Assembly: GCF_003226555.1 (NCBI RefSeq)
Contig: NZ_QKQS01000025.1
Location: 1 to 55,816, forward strand
Direction: 5' to 3'
DNA from: Rhodopseudomonas palustris
Lineage (GTDB): Bacteria > Pseudomonadota > Alphaproteobacteria > Rhizobiales > Xanthobacteraceae
DNA length: 55,816 nucleotides
Positions 1-9,152 of this stretch are shown in pieces (the first letter of the stretch is position 1; each line of letters begins with the position of its first letter). Both the position numbers and the translations under genes were made by a program. The notes beneath the pieces were generated by a model. The model saw only the letters and a program-made list of their open reading frames with translations. It ran no database searches and was not told the origin of the DNA.

Positions 1-101
1 TTAAAGCCACTCCACCAACCGAATGCTCAAACTACTTCACCAATGCTGGCTACGATCAAACGTAAAATCATCCCGCTCTAACCGTCGATGGAGCGAGCCC
101 T

Positions 102-1145
102 CTACGTTCTTATCTCACCAGGATAGTAGTATACGTGACCTCGCCTCAACTGATATTGCCTTAGCTTGTCCCTGTAGGGGCCAATACGTTCCCAAATATG
201 ATACAATTCCAATTTTGCATTCTTTCGTTCGACATCAGAATACATTGGCGCACCATCAAGGAGTGTCTTCGAGAACCATTCAGAAATGCGTTTCCCTAGC
301 GGAATCGGCGAATTCACATTTTTCAAACCGGTCTCTTCAGCGTAAATGCTGGTGCTCATCTTGACGTTGAGCCACCTGATAAAAGGATTTGGATGTGAGG
401 GAGAGAGTTTTTTGTTGTTTGCGATTCGAATGTATTGAAAGAGGATCAAAAGTATTTCCACAGACGCCGACCAGAGCAAATCCTCATCAAGAGAATGCTT
501 CACAGCTACTGGGCCATGCTGCCATGCGGCACGCCATTCCCGAAGGCTAGTTAGAGCGCCGCCTTGGTCTGCCTGAAGTTCCAGGACTTGTCTTACATCA
601 GCTTCTTCGTCTGATAGCGGAAATGCCTCGATCTCTTCATATACGTCGGATTGAAATTCATCGCGAACAAGGTAAAGATGGCAAAATTCCAGATGGGCCG
701 CTTCATGAAAGTACAAGAATAAATGCGCGATATAGATCATGTGGTCTGCAGCGCTTCGACGTACAGGACATTTAGGCCAAGCCGTACAAACCAACGCAGC
801 TTCTGGATCAGTTGAATTCTTCAACAAGCGAATACGTCTGTCGGAAAGGGATTCCAGCGAGACATCTCCAATCTCAGGCAAAAACTTGGGGTCCGACATC
901 ATCGTAAGAAAGATGTAGTACACGAAAAAAGTGAAACCGTAGAAGATTCCAATATATTCTTTGTCGCCCTGTAATTTTGCTACGGCATTAAATTGCGAAT
1001 TATTGATGTAGTCACATAAAATCGAAGAGCTGAAACGCTGCAGCTCCCTTCTCATGTTGTGCAATCCCATCTTCTGACCCAATTCAAATTCGAAAGCGCC
1101 GCCGTAATTGGCAAATACGACATCTAACGTTTTGGTGTTATCCAA
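102..1145 (-). CDS. Orphan HExxH zincin, Lit/peptidase U49-like (putative)
   Basis: A 347-residue soluble protein with a zinc-protease core: H147-E-A-A-H151 in a hydrophobic helix, followed about 40 residues later by LELQAD (E189/D193), the usual place for a third metal ligand in minimal gluzincins. A later SHPNPFIRW segment resembles the His-Pro element of such folds. The architecture recalls the peptidase U49/Lit group, known for the phage-exclusion protease Lit, but overall similarity cannot be judged here. The start is TTG, preceded by a strong GGAGGG Shine-Dalgarno seven bases upstream. The gene stands alone, is visibly AT-richer than the rest of the window and lies just past the old end of the HMG-CoA lyase gene, which suggests horizontal acquisition. 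A zinc-metalloprotease role is inference; the substrate is unknown. Confidence 0.6.
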   Translation of the reverse strand: MDNTKTLDVVFANYGGAFEFELGQKMGLHNMRRELQRFSSSILCDYINNSQFNAVAKLQGDKEYIGIFYGFTFFVYYIFLTMMSDPKFLPEIGDVSLESLSDRRIRLLKNSTDPEAALVCTAWPKCPVRRSAADHMIYIAHLFLYFHEAAHLEFCHLYLVRDEFQSDVYEEIEAFPLSDEEADVRQVLELQADQGGALTSLREWRAAWQHGPVAVKHSLDEDLLWSASVEILLILFQYIRIANNKKLSPSHPNPFIRWLNVKMSTSIYAEETGLKNVNSPIPLGKRISEWFSKTLLDGAPMYSDVERKNAKLELYHIWERIGPYRDKLRQYQLRRGHVYYYPGEIRT

Positions 1146-1292
1146 ATCTCTGCCCTCCCGCTCACGACCGAATACTTATGACTACTTGCGTTAGAAAAAT
1201 TACATAATCACCCGGCTGACGAAAATTGTACGTTCGACGGAACTAGTGAATTGAAGGAGCGTTTTGTTGCTCGCCCTCGGAATTCGCTACTA

Positions 1293-1327
1293 CTAAAGCG
1301 ATGTTACGACGGTTACTGCTGTCTTAC
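1293..1327 (-). pseudogene. Severed 3' end of the HMG-CoA lyase gene
   Basis: Joining this segment to the intact gene at the 7-bp target duplication restores one reading frame: GGT AAG ACA GCA GTA and on to a TAG at 1293-1295. It would give the ancestral C-terminus KTAVTVVTSL. The insertion sequence at 1328-2585 now separates it from the rest of the gene. Confidence 0.7.
1321..1327. repeat. Target-site duplication, left copy (GTCTTAC)
   Basis: GTCTTAC lies directly outside the left inverted repeat of the insertion sequence and is repeated exactly at 2586-2592 outside the right one. Confidence 0.85.
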
Positions 1328-2585
1328 TGTACAGAGAGGGCAATCGGCTGACAGTGCCGCGGTGAGCGGGCAGCGTCAGGCGGCTACTTTGGCGGCTTGT
1401 TTTTCGGTTTTCTTTCCCTCCTTCTTTTGGTGCGACGCGGGCAGGCCTTCGATGAAGGCGGTGGCCGGTGTGCGGCCGTTCATGCCGCGGCCCTGATGCG
1501 GCCGGCGCTGATTGTAGCCGACCAGATAGTCGTCGAGAACGGTCTGCATCTCGTCGACGGTTTCGAACCAGGTGCGACGGCCCTCGACCCGGAAGTGCTC
1601 GTCGAGCAGGGTGCGGTGCAGCCGCTCGACGATGCCGTTGGACTGCGGCCGCTTCACCCTGGTGGTGCGATGGTCGATGTCCTCGAGCTGCAGGAACAAC
1701 TCGTAGGGGTGCTGATCGGGCCGGCCGCAGAACTCCCGGCCGTTGTCGGACAGCACGGTCTGGATCCTGGCGTCGTAGGCCTCGAAGGTCGGCAGCACGT
1801 CGTTGTTCATCAGATGCACAGCGGTGACCGGCAGCTTGCTGGTGTAGAGCCTGGCCCAGGCGAAGCGGCTGTGACAGTCGATCGCGGTCTGCAGATAAAC
1901 CTTGCCGACGCCCGACGAAGAAGGTGTCGACGGCGACCAGAGAGCCGGTGTGTGGGGCCTCGATGTGGCGTTCCCGGAACTCCGGCGAGAACCGTTCGAG
2001 CAGCCTCGTCTGTTCTTCGGACAGCTCGATGGTACGTTCGGCGGTGGTCTTCTCCAGCCGCAGCAGGCGCTCGTGCTTGGTCAGCAGGCCATGGCGCTGC
2101 CACACCCCGCGGACGCCGCCGGCGGAGACCTGCAGGCCCTTCAGCCGCAGCTCCTGCTCGACTCGCAAAGCGCCGTGGCAGGGATGGACCAGCGCGTGGT
2201 CGAGCACGGCGGCCTCGATCTCGGCCGAGACGCGGTTGGGATGCGGTCCCCTGGCGCCGGGCAGCCGGTCGATCAGGCCCTCGGCGCCGAAGGTCTGGAA
2301 GTTGCGTCGGATCTCGTAGAATTGCTGCCGGGAATAGCCCATCAGCTTGCAGGCGCGGCTGACGTTTTGCAGATCGGTGGCGAGCTCCAGCAGCGAAAGC
2401 TTGCGCCGTGCTATCTTGTCCTTGGAGGTCATGATCGTTGGTCCTGTGGGTTTGGTTGGTCGTTTGGCGACACCATCAAACCCGCTCGGACGCGGCGTGA
2501 CCACCGGAACCGGGCGCTCGGACTCTTGCGGTCCGCGCCCGGTTCTTTCGGGGCCAAACTGTCAGGTGATTACGATCTCAGGACA
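1328..2585 (-). mobile_element. IS481-family insertion sequence, 1258 bp
   Basis: The element is bounded by imperfect terminal inverted repeats of about 29 bp (1328-1356 and 2557-2585). Both begin with TGT when read inward and share AATC-N2-CTGACAGT. It is flanked by exact 7-bp duplications GTCTTAC (1321-1327 and 2586-2592). It encodes one minus-strand DDE transposase of the IS481 type, which is frameshifted. The insertion lies in the last codons of the HMG-CoA lyase gene and supplies that gene's present stop codon. The size and TGT ends fit the family. Confidence 0.88.
1376..2432 (-). pseudogene. IS481-family transposase, frameshifted
   Basis: The N-terminal part, from ATG at 2432, carries a helix-turn-helix region (SRACKLMGYSRQQFYEIRR) and the first catalytic block ending VAVDTFFVG near 1912. 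The frame then continues as nonsense. The rest of the DDE domain (LSDNGREFCG, PQSNGIVERLHRTLLDEHF, YNQRRPHQGRGMNGRTP) is in another frame and ends at 1376. Family members usually have a few residues such as TLKG between FFVG and VGKVYLQ. Here these are missing, consistent with a deletion of about 11 bp. Unless rescued by frameshifting, the transposase is inactive; a very recent loss is likely because the rest is well preserved. Confidence 0.8.
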
Positions 2586-3484
2586 GTCTTACCGCTTTTT
2601 GCGTTGATCGCCGATGCTACACGGCTGACCGGCGGCCGGCCGAGCAGCGCAGCGACGCTGTTGGTCGCAGCGATCAGCTTGTCCATGTCGACCCCCATCG
2701 CGACGTCCATGCCTTCCAGCATGTAGATCACGTCCTCGGTCGCGACGTTGCCGGTGGCCCCGGGCGCATACGGGCAGCCGCCGAGGCCGCCGGCGGCGCT
2801 GTCGATCACGCGGGCGCCCTCTTCAAGCCCGGCATAGAGATTGGCGAGTGCCTGGCCGTAGGTGTCGTGGAAATGCATGGCGAGCGACTGCATTGGAATC
2901 GCCTCGGCGCAGGCGCGCAGCAGCTCGCGGACTTTCTTCGGCGTGCCGACCCCGATGGTGTCGCCGAGCGAGATCTCGTAGCAGCCGAGGTCCCACAGCG
3001 TGGTCGCGGCATCGACCACCGCCTGCACTGGCACCTGCCCGTCGAACGGACAGCCGAGCACGCAGGACACGTAGCCGCGCACTTTGACATTGTCGGCCTG
3101 GGCGCGGGCGATCACCGGCTTGAATCGCTCGATTGATTCCGCCACCGAGCAATTGATGTTGGCGCGCGAAAATCCTTCCGACGCCGACGCGAACACCGCG
3201 ACAACCTTCGCGCCGGCGGCGCGCGCAGCCTCGTAGCCCTTCTCGTTCGGCACCAGCACGTGGAATTCGCCGGGCAGCTTCAAGGACGCGCGCAGCACCT
3301 CGCCCGAGCCCTGCATCTGCGGCACCGCTTTCGGCGACACGAAGGCGCCGACCTCGACGGTGGTGAGGCCGGCCGCGACCAGCGCCTCGACGAAGGCGAT
3401 GCGATCAGCGACGCCGACCGGCGTCTTCTCGTTCTGCAGCCCGTCGCGCGGGCCGACTTCGACGATGCGGACGGTGTCGGTCAT
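2570..3484 (-). CDS. liuE: Hydroxymethylglutaryl-CoA lyase with IS-derived C-terminus
   Basis: Cleaves 3-hydroxy-3-methylglutaryl-CoA to acetoacetate and acetyl-CoA, the last step of leucine breakdown. The N-terminal IVEVGPRDGLQNE is the metal-binding opening of HMGL-like TIM barrels; ISLGDTIGVG, MHFHDTYGQALAN and the catalytic-cysteine loop GLGGCPYAPGATGN follow. ATG at 3484 is preferred to the GTG at 3487 because GGAG lies six bases upstream of it. The gene abuts the carboxylase alpha gene (TAG-GTG-ATG), so it is translated as the last gene of that operon. The final residues VLRS and the stop come from the terminal repeat of the neighbouring insertion sequence. About eight native residues are replaced by four, past all catalytic motifs, so the enzyme is probably still active. 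Confidence 0.9.
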   Translation of the reverse strand: MTDTVRIVEVGPRDGLQNEKTPVGVADRIAFVEALVAAGLTTVEVGAFVSPKAVPQMQGSGEVLRASLKLPGEFHVLVPNEKGYEAARAAGAKVVAVFASASEGFSRANINCSVAESIERFKPVIARAQADNVKVRGYVSCVLGCPFDGQVPVQAVVDAATTLWDLGCYEISLGDTIGVGTPKKVRELLRACAEAIPMQSLAMHFHDTYGQALANLYAGLEEGARVIDSAAGGLGGCPYAPGATGNVATEDVIYMLEGMDVAMGVDMDKLIAATNSVAALLGRPPVSRVASAINAKSGKTVLRS

Positions 3485-3487
3485 CAC

Positions 3488-5500
3488 CTACTCCGGGTCC
3501 GGCTCGAGCTCGGCGAGCTCGGCGCCTTCCTGGACGATGTCGCCGACCTTGCACTTGACCGTCTTCAGCGTGCCGGCGAAAGGCGCGCGCAGGGTCTGCT
3601 CCATCTTCATCACTTCGAGCGTCAGGATCGCCGCGCCCTTCTCCAGCCGGGCGCCGGCTTCCGCGAGCAGCGCCACCACGGTGCCGGGCAGCGGCGCGAC
3701 GATCTTGTCCTCGCCGACCGCCTCCTCGCTCTCGCCGCCGAACGGATCGACGAGGTGCAGCTCGAACCGGCCGCTCGTCGTGCGCACGTAAAGCTCCGCG
3801 CCGTCGACCACCGCGGCAACGCGCGAGCGCACGCCGCCGAGCTGCAGATCGATGCCGTCGCCATTCGCCGACGACGCAAACGCAATGTCGCGGCCCTCGA
3901 TCGTCAGCGTCGACGCGCCGCCGCCATAGCTGAGCTGAACCAGGTAGTCGGCATGGTCGTGGCCCTGCCCGTGCCGAAACACGAAGCTGCGCTTGCGCCG
4001 ACCGACCGGCATCCAGCCCGAGGCCCGCCACGGCGACGGGCCTTCGGCCTTCGCCGCCTCGTCCTCACCGCGCAGGATCGCCGCGACCGCGGCGGCGAGT
4101 TCGAGATCGCCGAGCGCGCTCGGTGCCGCGGTCAGCGCTGCGAGATTGCGTTCGATGAAGCCGGTGTCGACCGCATTGGCGCGCACCTCGGGATGCGTCA
4201 CCAGCGCCGAGAGAAATGGGAGATTGGTGACGACGCCGCGGACATCGGTGTCGTTGAGGCCTCGGTCGAGCCGGTCGATCGCAGCTTGGCGCGTCGGCGC
4301 CCAGGCGGTCACCTTGGCAAGCATCGCGTCGTAATACGGCGACACGCTGTCGCCCGAACGATAGCCGGCGTCGATACGCAGGCCACCCGTCTCCGCCGGC
4401 GTTCGCCAAGTGGTGATCTTGCCGACCGACGGCATGAAATTCTTCGCCGGGTTCTCGGCATAAACCCGCGCCTCGATGGCGTGGCCATTGAGCCGGAGCT
4501 GATCCTGCTCGAGCGGCAGCGCTTCGCCGAACGCGACGCGAAGCTGCCATTCAACCAGATCGACGCCGCTGATCAGCTCGGTCACCGGATGCTCGACCTG
4601 CAGGCGGGTGTTCATCTCGATGAAGAACACGTCACGGCCGTCGGAGACGAACTCGATCGTGCCGGCGCCGACATAGTTCACCGCGCCGGCCGCGCGCCGT
4701 GCCGCTTCGCAGACTTTCTCACGCCCTGCGGCGTCCAGCGTCGGCGACGGCGCCTCCTCGATCACCTTCTGATGGCGGCGCTGCAGCGTGCATTCGCGCT
4801 CGAACAGCGACACCAGATTGCCGTGGCTGTCGCCGACGATCTGCACCTCGATATGGCGCGGATTGTCGACATAGCGCTCGATCAGCAGCGTGTCGTCGCC
4901 GAACGCCGCCTTGGCCTCGCGCTTGGCGCTGACGATGGCAGCGGCGAGTTCATCGGCCTTGCGCACTACCCGCATGCCGCGGCCACCGCCGCCGGCCGAG
5001 GCCTTCACCAGCACCGGAAAGCCGATCTTGTCGGCGGCTGCGGCGAGCGTCGCATCATCCTGCGCCGTGCCGTGATAGCCCGGCACCAGCGGCACGCCAG
5101 CTTTTTCCATCAGCGCCTTGGAGCCCGATTTCGAGCCCATCGCGGTGATCATCTCCGGCGTCGGCCCGACGAACACCAGGCCGGCATCGGCGCAGGCCTG
5201 CGCGAACTCGGCGCTTTCCGACAGGAAGCCGTAGCCGGGATGCACGGCCTCGGCGCCGGTTTGCTTCGCGGCCGCGATGATCCGGGCGATGTTCAAGTAG
5301 CTGTCCGCCGCTTTCGCCGGCCCCAGCAGCACGGCATCGTCGGCCTCGCTGACATGCAGCGCGCCGGAATCGGCTTCGGAATACACCGCCACGGTGCGCA
5401 GGCCCATGGCGCGCGCGGTGCGGATGACGCGGCAGGCGATCTCGCCGCGATTGGCGATCAGCAGCGTGCGGAAGCGACGATACAGGGCGGTGTTTGCCAT
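3488..5500 (-). CDS. liuD: Methylcrotonyl-CoA carboxylase, biotin-carrying alpha subunit
   Basis: This 670-residue subunit carboxylates biotin with ATP and bicarbonate and carries the biotin to its partner subunit. It opens with the biotin-carboxylase signature FRTLLIANRGEIACRVIRT. The ATP-grasp glycine loop KASAGGGGRGMRVV and the MNTRLQVEHPVTELI block follow, and it ends in a biotinyl domain with the acceptor lysine in EVMKMEQ (about residue 632). The start at ATG 5500 (or 5503) follows an AGGAT ribosome site just past the stop of the beta-subunit gene. Propionyl- and geranyl-CoA carboxylase alpha subunits look alike. The adjacent HMG-CoA lyase and the beta subunit favour 3-methylcrotonyl-CoA as substrate. 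Confidence 0.9.
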   Translation of the reverse strand: MANTALYRRFRTLLIANRGEIACRVIRTARAMGLRTVAVYSEADSGALHVSEADDAVLLGPAKAADSYLNIARIIAAAKQTGAEAVHPGYGFLSESAEFAQACADAGLVFVGPTPEMITAMGSKSGSKALMEKAGVPLVPGYHGTAQDDATLAAAADKIGFPVLVKASAGGGGRGMRVVRKADELAAAIVSAKREAKAAFGDDTLLIERYVDNPRHIEVQIVGDSHGNLVSLFERECTLQRRHQKVIEEAPSPTLDAAGREKVCEAARRAAGAVNYVGAGTIEFVSDGRDVFFIEMNTRLQVEHPVTELISGVDLVEWQLRVAFGEALPLEQDQLRLNGHAIEARVYAENPAKNFMPSVGKITTWRTPAETGGLRIDAGYRSGDSVSPYYDAMLAKVTAWAPTRQAAIDRLDRGLNDTDVRGVVTNLPFLSALVTHPEVRANAVDTGFIERNLAALTAAPSALGDLELAAAVAAILRGEDEAAKAEGPSPWRASGWMPVGRRKRSFVFRHGQGHDHADYLVQLSYGGGASTLTIEGRDIAFASSANGDGIDLQLGGVRSRVAAVVDGAELYVRTTSGRFELHLVDPFGGESEEAVGEDKIVAPLPGTVVALLAEAGARLEKGAAILTLEVMKMEQTLRAPFAGTLKTVKCKVGDIVQEGAELAELEPDPE

Positions 5501-5516
5501 CATCAGATCCTGACCA

Positions 5517-7121
5517 TCACATCCGGAACAGGCCGAACTTGGTCGGCTCGATCGGCGCATTGCTCGACGCGGAAAGCCCGAGCCCGAGCACCAGCCGCGT
5601 GTCGGCGGGATCGATCACGCCGTCGTCCCACAGCCGCGCCGTCGCGTAGTACGGGCTGCCCTGCGTCTCGTACTGCGCGCGGATCGGCGAGCGGAATTCG
5701 TCCTCCTCCTCCGCGCTCCAGCTGCCGCCCTTGGCCTCGATATTGTCGCGGCGGAGCTGGCTCAGCACCATCGCGGCCTGCTCGCCGCCCATCACCGAGA
5801 TCCGCGCGTTCGGCCACATCCACAAAAACCGCGGCGAATAGGCCCGTCCGCACATGCCGTAATTGCCGGCGCCGTAGGAGCCGCCGATCACCACGGTGAA
5901 CTTAGGCACATTGGCAGTGGCCACCGCCGTCACCAGCTTGGCGCCGTCGCGGGCGATTCCGCCCGCTTCGTACTTCTTGCCGACCATGAAGCCGGTGATG
6001 TTCTGCAGGAACACCAGCGGAATGCCGCGCTGGCAGCACAGCTCGATGAAATGCGCCCCCTTCAGCGAAGACTCGCTGAACAGGATGCCGTTGTTGGCGA
6101 TGATGCCGACCGGGAAGCCCCAGATATGCGCGAAGCCGCACACCAACGTCTGGCCGTACAGCTTCTTGAACTCGTCGAATTCAGAACCGTCGACGATCCG
6201 AGCGATGATGTCGCGCACATCGAACGGCTTGCGCGCTTCCGCCGGCACGATGCCGTAGAGCTGCTCGGCCGGATACAGCGGCTCACGCGGCTGCCGCGTG
6301 TTCAGCGCCGGCCGCTGCGGCGGCTTCAGCGTACCCACGATCTTGCGCGCGATGCCGATCGCGTGGGCGTCGTTCTGCGCGTAATGATCGGTGACGCCGG
6401 ATTGCCGCGAATGTACGTCGGCGCCGCCGAGTTCTTCGGCCGAGACGACTTCGCCGGTCGCGGCCTTCACCAGCGGCGGGCCGCCGAGGAAGATGGTGCC
6501 CTGGTTGCGGACGATGATGCTCTCGTCCGACATCGCCGGCACATAGGCGCCGCCGGCGGTGCACGAACCCATCACCACCGCGATCTGCGGAATGCCCTGC
6601 GCGGACATGTTGGCCTGGTTGAAGAAAATCCGGCCGAAATGCCGCTCGTCCGGAAACACCTCGTCCTGCTGCGGCAGGAAGGCGCCGCCGGAATCGACCA
6701 TGTAGATGCACGGCAGATTGTTCTGCCGCGCGATGTCCTGCGCCCGCAGATGCTTCTTCACCGTCAGCGGATAATAGGTGCCGCCCTTCACCGTGGCATC
6801 GTTGGCGACGATCATGCACTCGCGCCCCATCACCCGGCCGATGCCGGTGACGATCGAGGCCGAATGCACGTCGCCGCCGTAGAGACCATTGGCGGCGAGC
6901 GGCGACAATTCAAGAAACGCGGTGCCGGGATCGAGCAGCAGGTCGACGCGGTCGCGCGGCAGCAATTTGCCGCGTGCGGTGTGCTTCGCCCGGGCCGCCT
7001 CGCCGCCGCCGGCGGCCACCGCCGCGAGCTTTTCGTTCAGTTCGGCGACCATTGCGCGCATCGCTTCAGTGTTGCGCGTGAAATCGTCCGAGCCAGGATC
7101 GATCTTGGAGTGCAGCGACAT
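5517..7121 (-). CDS. liuB: Methylcrotonyl-CoA carboxylase, carboxyltransferase beta subunit
   Basis: A 534-residue carboxyltransferase that moves the carboxyl group from biotin to 3-methylcrotonyl-CoA. The length and the opening [13 protein letters not shown] match methylcrotonyl-CoA carboxylase beta chains, so ATG 7121 is chosen over an upstream in-frame ATG. Two crotonase-like halves are visible. The first has [17 protein letters not shown] and [18 protein letters not shown]; the second has [36 protein letters not shown] and [20 protein letters not shown]. First gene of the three-gene leucine operon. The isovaleryl-CoA dehydrogenase and methylglutaconyl-CoA hydratase genes often found with it are not in this window. 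Confidence 0.92.
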   Translation of the reverse strand: MSLHSKIDPGSDDFTRNTEAMRAMVAELNEKLAAVAAGGGEAARAKHTARGKLLPRDRVDLLLDPGTAFLELSPLAANGLYGGDVHSASIVTGIGRVMGRECMIVANDATVKGGTYYPLTVKKHLRAQDIARQNNLPCIYMVDSGGAFLPQQDEVFPDERHFGRIFFNQANMSAQGIPQIAVVMGSCTAGGAYVPAMSDESIIVRNQGTIFLGGPPLVKAATGEVVSAEELGGADVHSRQSGVTDHYAQNDAHAIGIARKIVGTLKPPQRPALNTRQPREPLYPAEQLYGIVPAEARKPFDVRDIIARIVDGSEFDEFKKLYGQTLVCGFAHIWGFPVGIIANNGILFSESSLKGAHFIELCCQRGIPLVFLQNITGFMVGKKYEAGGIARDGAKLVTAVATANVPKFTVVIGGSYGAGNYGMCGRAYSPRFLWMWPNARISVMGGEQAAMVLSQLRRDNIEAKGGSWSAEEEDEFRSPIRAQYETQGSPYYATARLWDDGVIDPADTRLVLGLGLSASSNAPIEPTKFGLFRM

Positions 7122-7321
7122 GGCGTTTCCGGCAGGTTCTGACTCGCTTCGGGACCGAAGCGTTGAAGACATCGTGTCATCGCCGGGCGGATATGCGCAA
7201 CCTTAACCTGCCCCGACGCAACACAGCACGCGCATAGCCGGGTATCGCGGCCGACGGCTTGCGCCGAGCGGTCGCGTGGCGCGCCGCGGCGCTCGCAAGC
7301 GACCGCGGCTGCAACGCCGGA

Positions 7322-7627
7322 TCAGTGCGTCCAGGGCTCGGGACGGCGGAAGGCAAAATTGTCGGCGTAGGCGGCACGGCGGCGGGCCGGTTCCTTCGGC
7401 TCGATAATTTGGTACGGAATGCCTTCCCGCTCGCAATAAGCGACGGCGTCCTCACGGGTGTGGAAGTGCAGGCTGACCTGCTGCTGCATGTCGGAGGACG
7501 AAGTCCAGCCCATCAGCGGCTCGATCGTGCGCGGTTTCTCCGGCTCGTAGTCGAGCTGCCATTCCCGGGTCTTGGCAGTCCCGGATTGCATCGCGTTCTT
7601 GGAGGGCTTGTAGATCCGTGCGGTCAT
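7322..7627 (-). CDS. NADH:ubiquinone oxidoreductase NDUFS4-like accessory subunit
   Basis: This 101-residue protein matches the ETC complex I conserved-region family (NDUFS4/18-kDa subunit): ARIYKPSKNAMQSGTAKTREW, the core WQLDYEPEKPRTIEPLMGWTSS, DMQQQVSLHFHTREDAVAYCEREGI and a basic C-terminus. In alphaproteobacteria and mitochondria this subunit sits on the hydrophilic arm of complex I near the NADH-dehydrogenase module. The gene stands alone, as usual for this accessory subunit, and is read in the same direction as the leucine operon about 200 bp downstream of it. The ATG at 7627 opens the conserved N-terminus directly. Confidence 0.88.
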   Translation of the reverse strand: MTARIYKPSKNAMQSGTAKTREWQLDYEPEKPRTIEPLMGWTSSSDMQQQVSLHFHTREDAVAYCEREGIPYQIIEPKEPARRRAAYADNFAFRRPEPWTH

Positions 7628-7871
7628 GGATGGGTCGAGCCTATCGGGGGGCGGCGCTGCGCCGATTTGGTGGAAGCGGCGATCCTGGTGTATTGTTCCG
7701 CCGCGTAACGGATCGGGTCGGGATCACGTAGAGTTTTGAGGTTGGTCCCGGCCACTTGTGATTCCGTCGCCTAGCGGTTTCGTTTCCTGATTTCCTATAT
7801 TCTGTCCCCGGCACCGTGACAATCGTGGGGCCCGGCGGGTGGTCTTCGCAACAATACGGACGATCGACTCC

Positions 7872-9152
7872 ATGGAAATTCAGGCCATTCTGCCCAGCAA
7901 GGGGCGCGATCTGCGGCTCGACCTTTTCCGCGGCGTCGCCAACTGGGCGATCTACCTGGATCACATCCCAAACAACGTGGTGAACTGGATCACGACCCGC
8001 AACTGGGGGTTCAGCGACGCCGCCGACCTGTTCGTGTTCATCTCCGGCTACACCGCCTCGTTCGTGTACGCCAAGATGATGCTGGAGCGCGGGTTCATCG
8101 TCGGGGGCACCCGGCTGACCAAGCGCGTCTGGCAGCTCTACGTCGCCCACATCGTGCTGTTCGTGATCTACATCGTGGCGATCGGCTACGTGGCGGAGCG
8201 CTTTTCCGATCCCGAGATCATCAACGAATTCAACATCGCAGGTCTGGTCGCCAATCCGGGCGAGACGTTCCGCCAAGGGCTGCTGCTGAAATTCAAGCCG
8301 GTCAATCTCGACGTGCTGCCGCTGTACATCGTGCTGATGGGGCTGTTCCCGCCGGTGCTGTGGCTGATGCTGCGCCGTCCCGACGCGGTGATGATCGGCT
8401 CCTTCGCGCTGTATTTCGCCGCCCGCTATTTCGAATGGAATCTGCAGGCGTTTCCGGAAGGCACCTGGTACTTCAATCCGTTCTGCTGGCAGCTGTTGTT
8501 CGTCTTCGGTGCCTGGTGTGCGCTCGGCGGCACCACCCGGTCGCGATCGCTGATCAACTCGCGCGGCATGCTGTGGTTCTGCATCGCCTATCTGCTGTTC
8601 GCGTTGGTCATGACGATGGCGGGCCGCTTCCAGGAATTCGGCGACCTATTCCCGCGCTGGCTGTACGACGCGTTCAATCCGAACGACAAGACCAACCTCG
8701 CGCCCTACCGCTTCCTGCACTTCGCGGTGATCGTGGTGCTGGTGGTCCGGTTCGTGCCGAAGGACTGGAAGGGGCTGGAATGGCCCGTGTTCGAGCCCCT
8801 GATCAAATGCGGCCAGCAGTCGCTCGCGGTGTTCTGCGTCGGCGTCTTTCTGTCGTTCGTGGCGCATTTCGAGCTGACCATGAGCTCCGGGTCGCTGCTG
8901 GCGCAGATCCTCGTGAGCGCGACCGGCATCGCCCTGATGACGCTGGTGGCCTACTACATCTCGTGGTCGAAACAGCAGGACAAACCCGTCCGTCCGGCCA
9001 AGGCCGCCCAACCGGCCGGCATGGCCGCGCCGGCCACAACGGTGGCCGCCTCCGGGGTCGACAACGATCCCGCTCGGGCCTCCGGTCAGGGAGCCACAGT
9101 GCCCGCAGTGACGACGGCGATGATGTCGGCGGCGCGGTCGAGCCCGGAATAG
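7872..9152 (+). CDS. opgC: OpgC-family membrane protein (periplasmic glucan modification)
   Basis: A 426-residue polytopic membrane protein of the OpgC/acyltransferase-3 type. The opening RDLRLDLFRGVANWAIYLDHIPNNVVNWIT and the FSDAADLFVFISGYTASFVYAKMM block are typical. About ten hydrophobic segments follow, then a Pro/Ala-rich cytoplasmic-like tail from about residue 375. OpgC proteins attach succinyl groups to osmoregulated periplasmic glucans; this activity is inferred from family. ATG 7872 is preferred because it precedes the conserved start of the domain. The last 67 bp overlap the 3' end of the convergent glycosyltransferase gene. Confidence 0.85.
   Translation: MEIQAILPSKGRDLRLDLFRGVANWAIYLDHIPNNVVNWITTRNWGFSDAADLFVFISGYTASFVYAKMMLERGFIVGGTRLTKRVWQLYVAHIVLFVIYIVAIGYVAERFSDPEIINEFNIAGLVANPGETFRQGLLLKFKPVNLDVLPLYIVLMGLFPPVLWLMLRRPDAVMIGSFALYFAARYFEWNLQAFPEGTWYFNPFCWQLLFVFGAWCALGGTTRSRSLINSRGMLWFCIAYLLFALVMTMAGRFQEFGDLFPRWLYDAFNPNDKTNLAPYRFLHFAVIVVLVVRFVPKDWKGLEWPVFEPLIKCGQQSLAVFCVGVFLSFVAHFELTMSSGSLLAQILVSATGIALMTLVAYYISWSKQQDKPVRPAKAAQPAGMAAPATTVAASGVDNDPARASGQGATVPAVTTAMMSAARSSPE

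Noticed and set aside
23-364. 113-codon plus-strand open frame at the left edge
   Set aside because: Antisense to the zincin gene, without a ribosome site; the minus-strand product has recognisable motifs.
3260-5899. 879-codon plus-strand open frame
   Set aside because: It is antisense to the carboxylase alpha and lyase genes; the Arg/Ala/Asp-rich product is the usual shadow of a high-GC gene.
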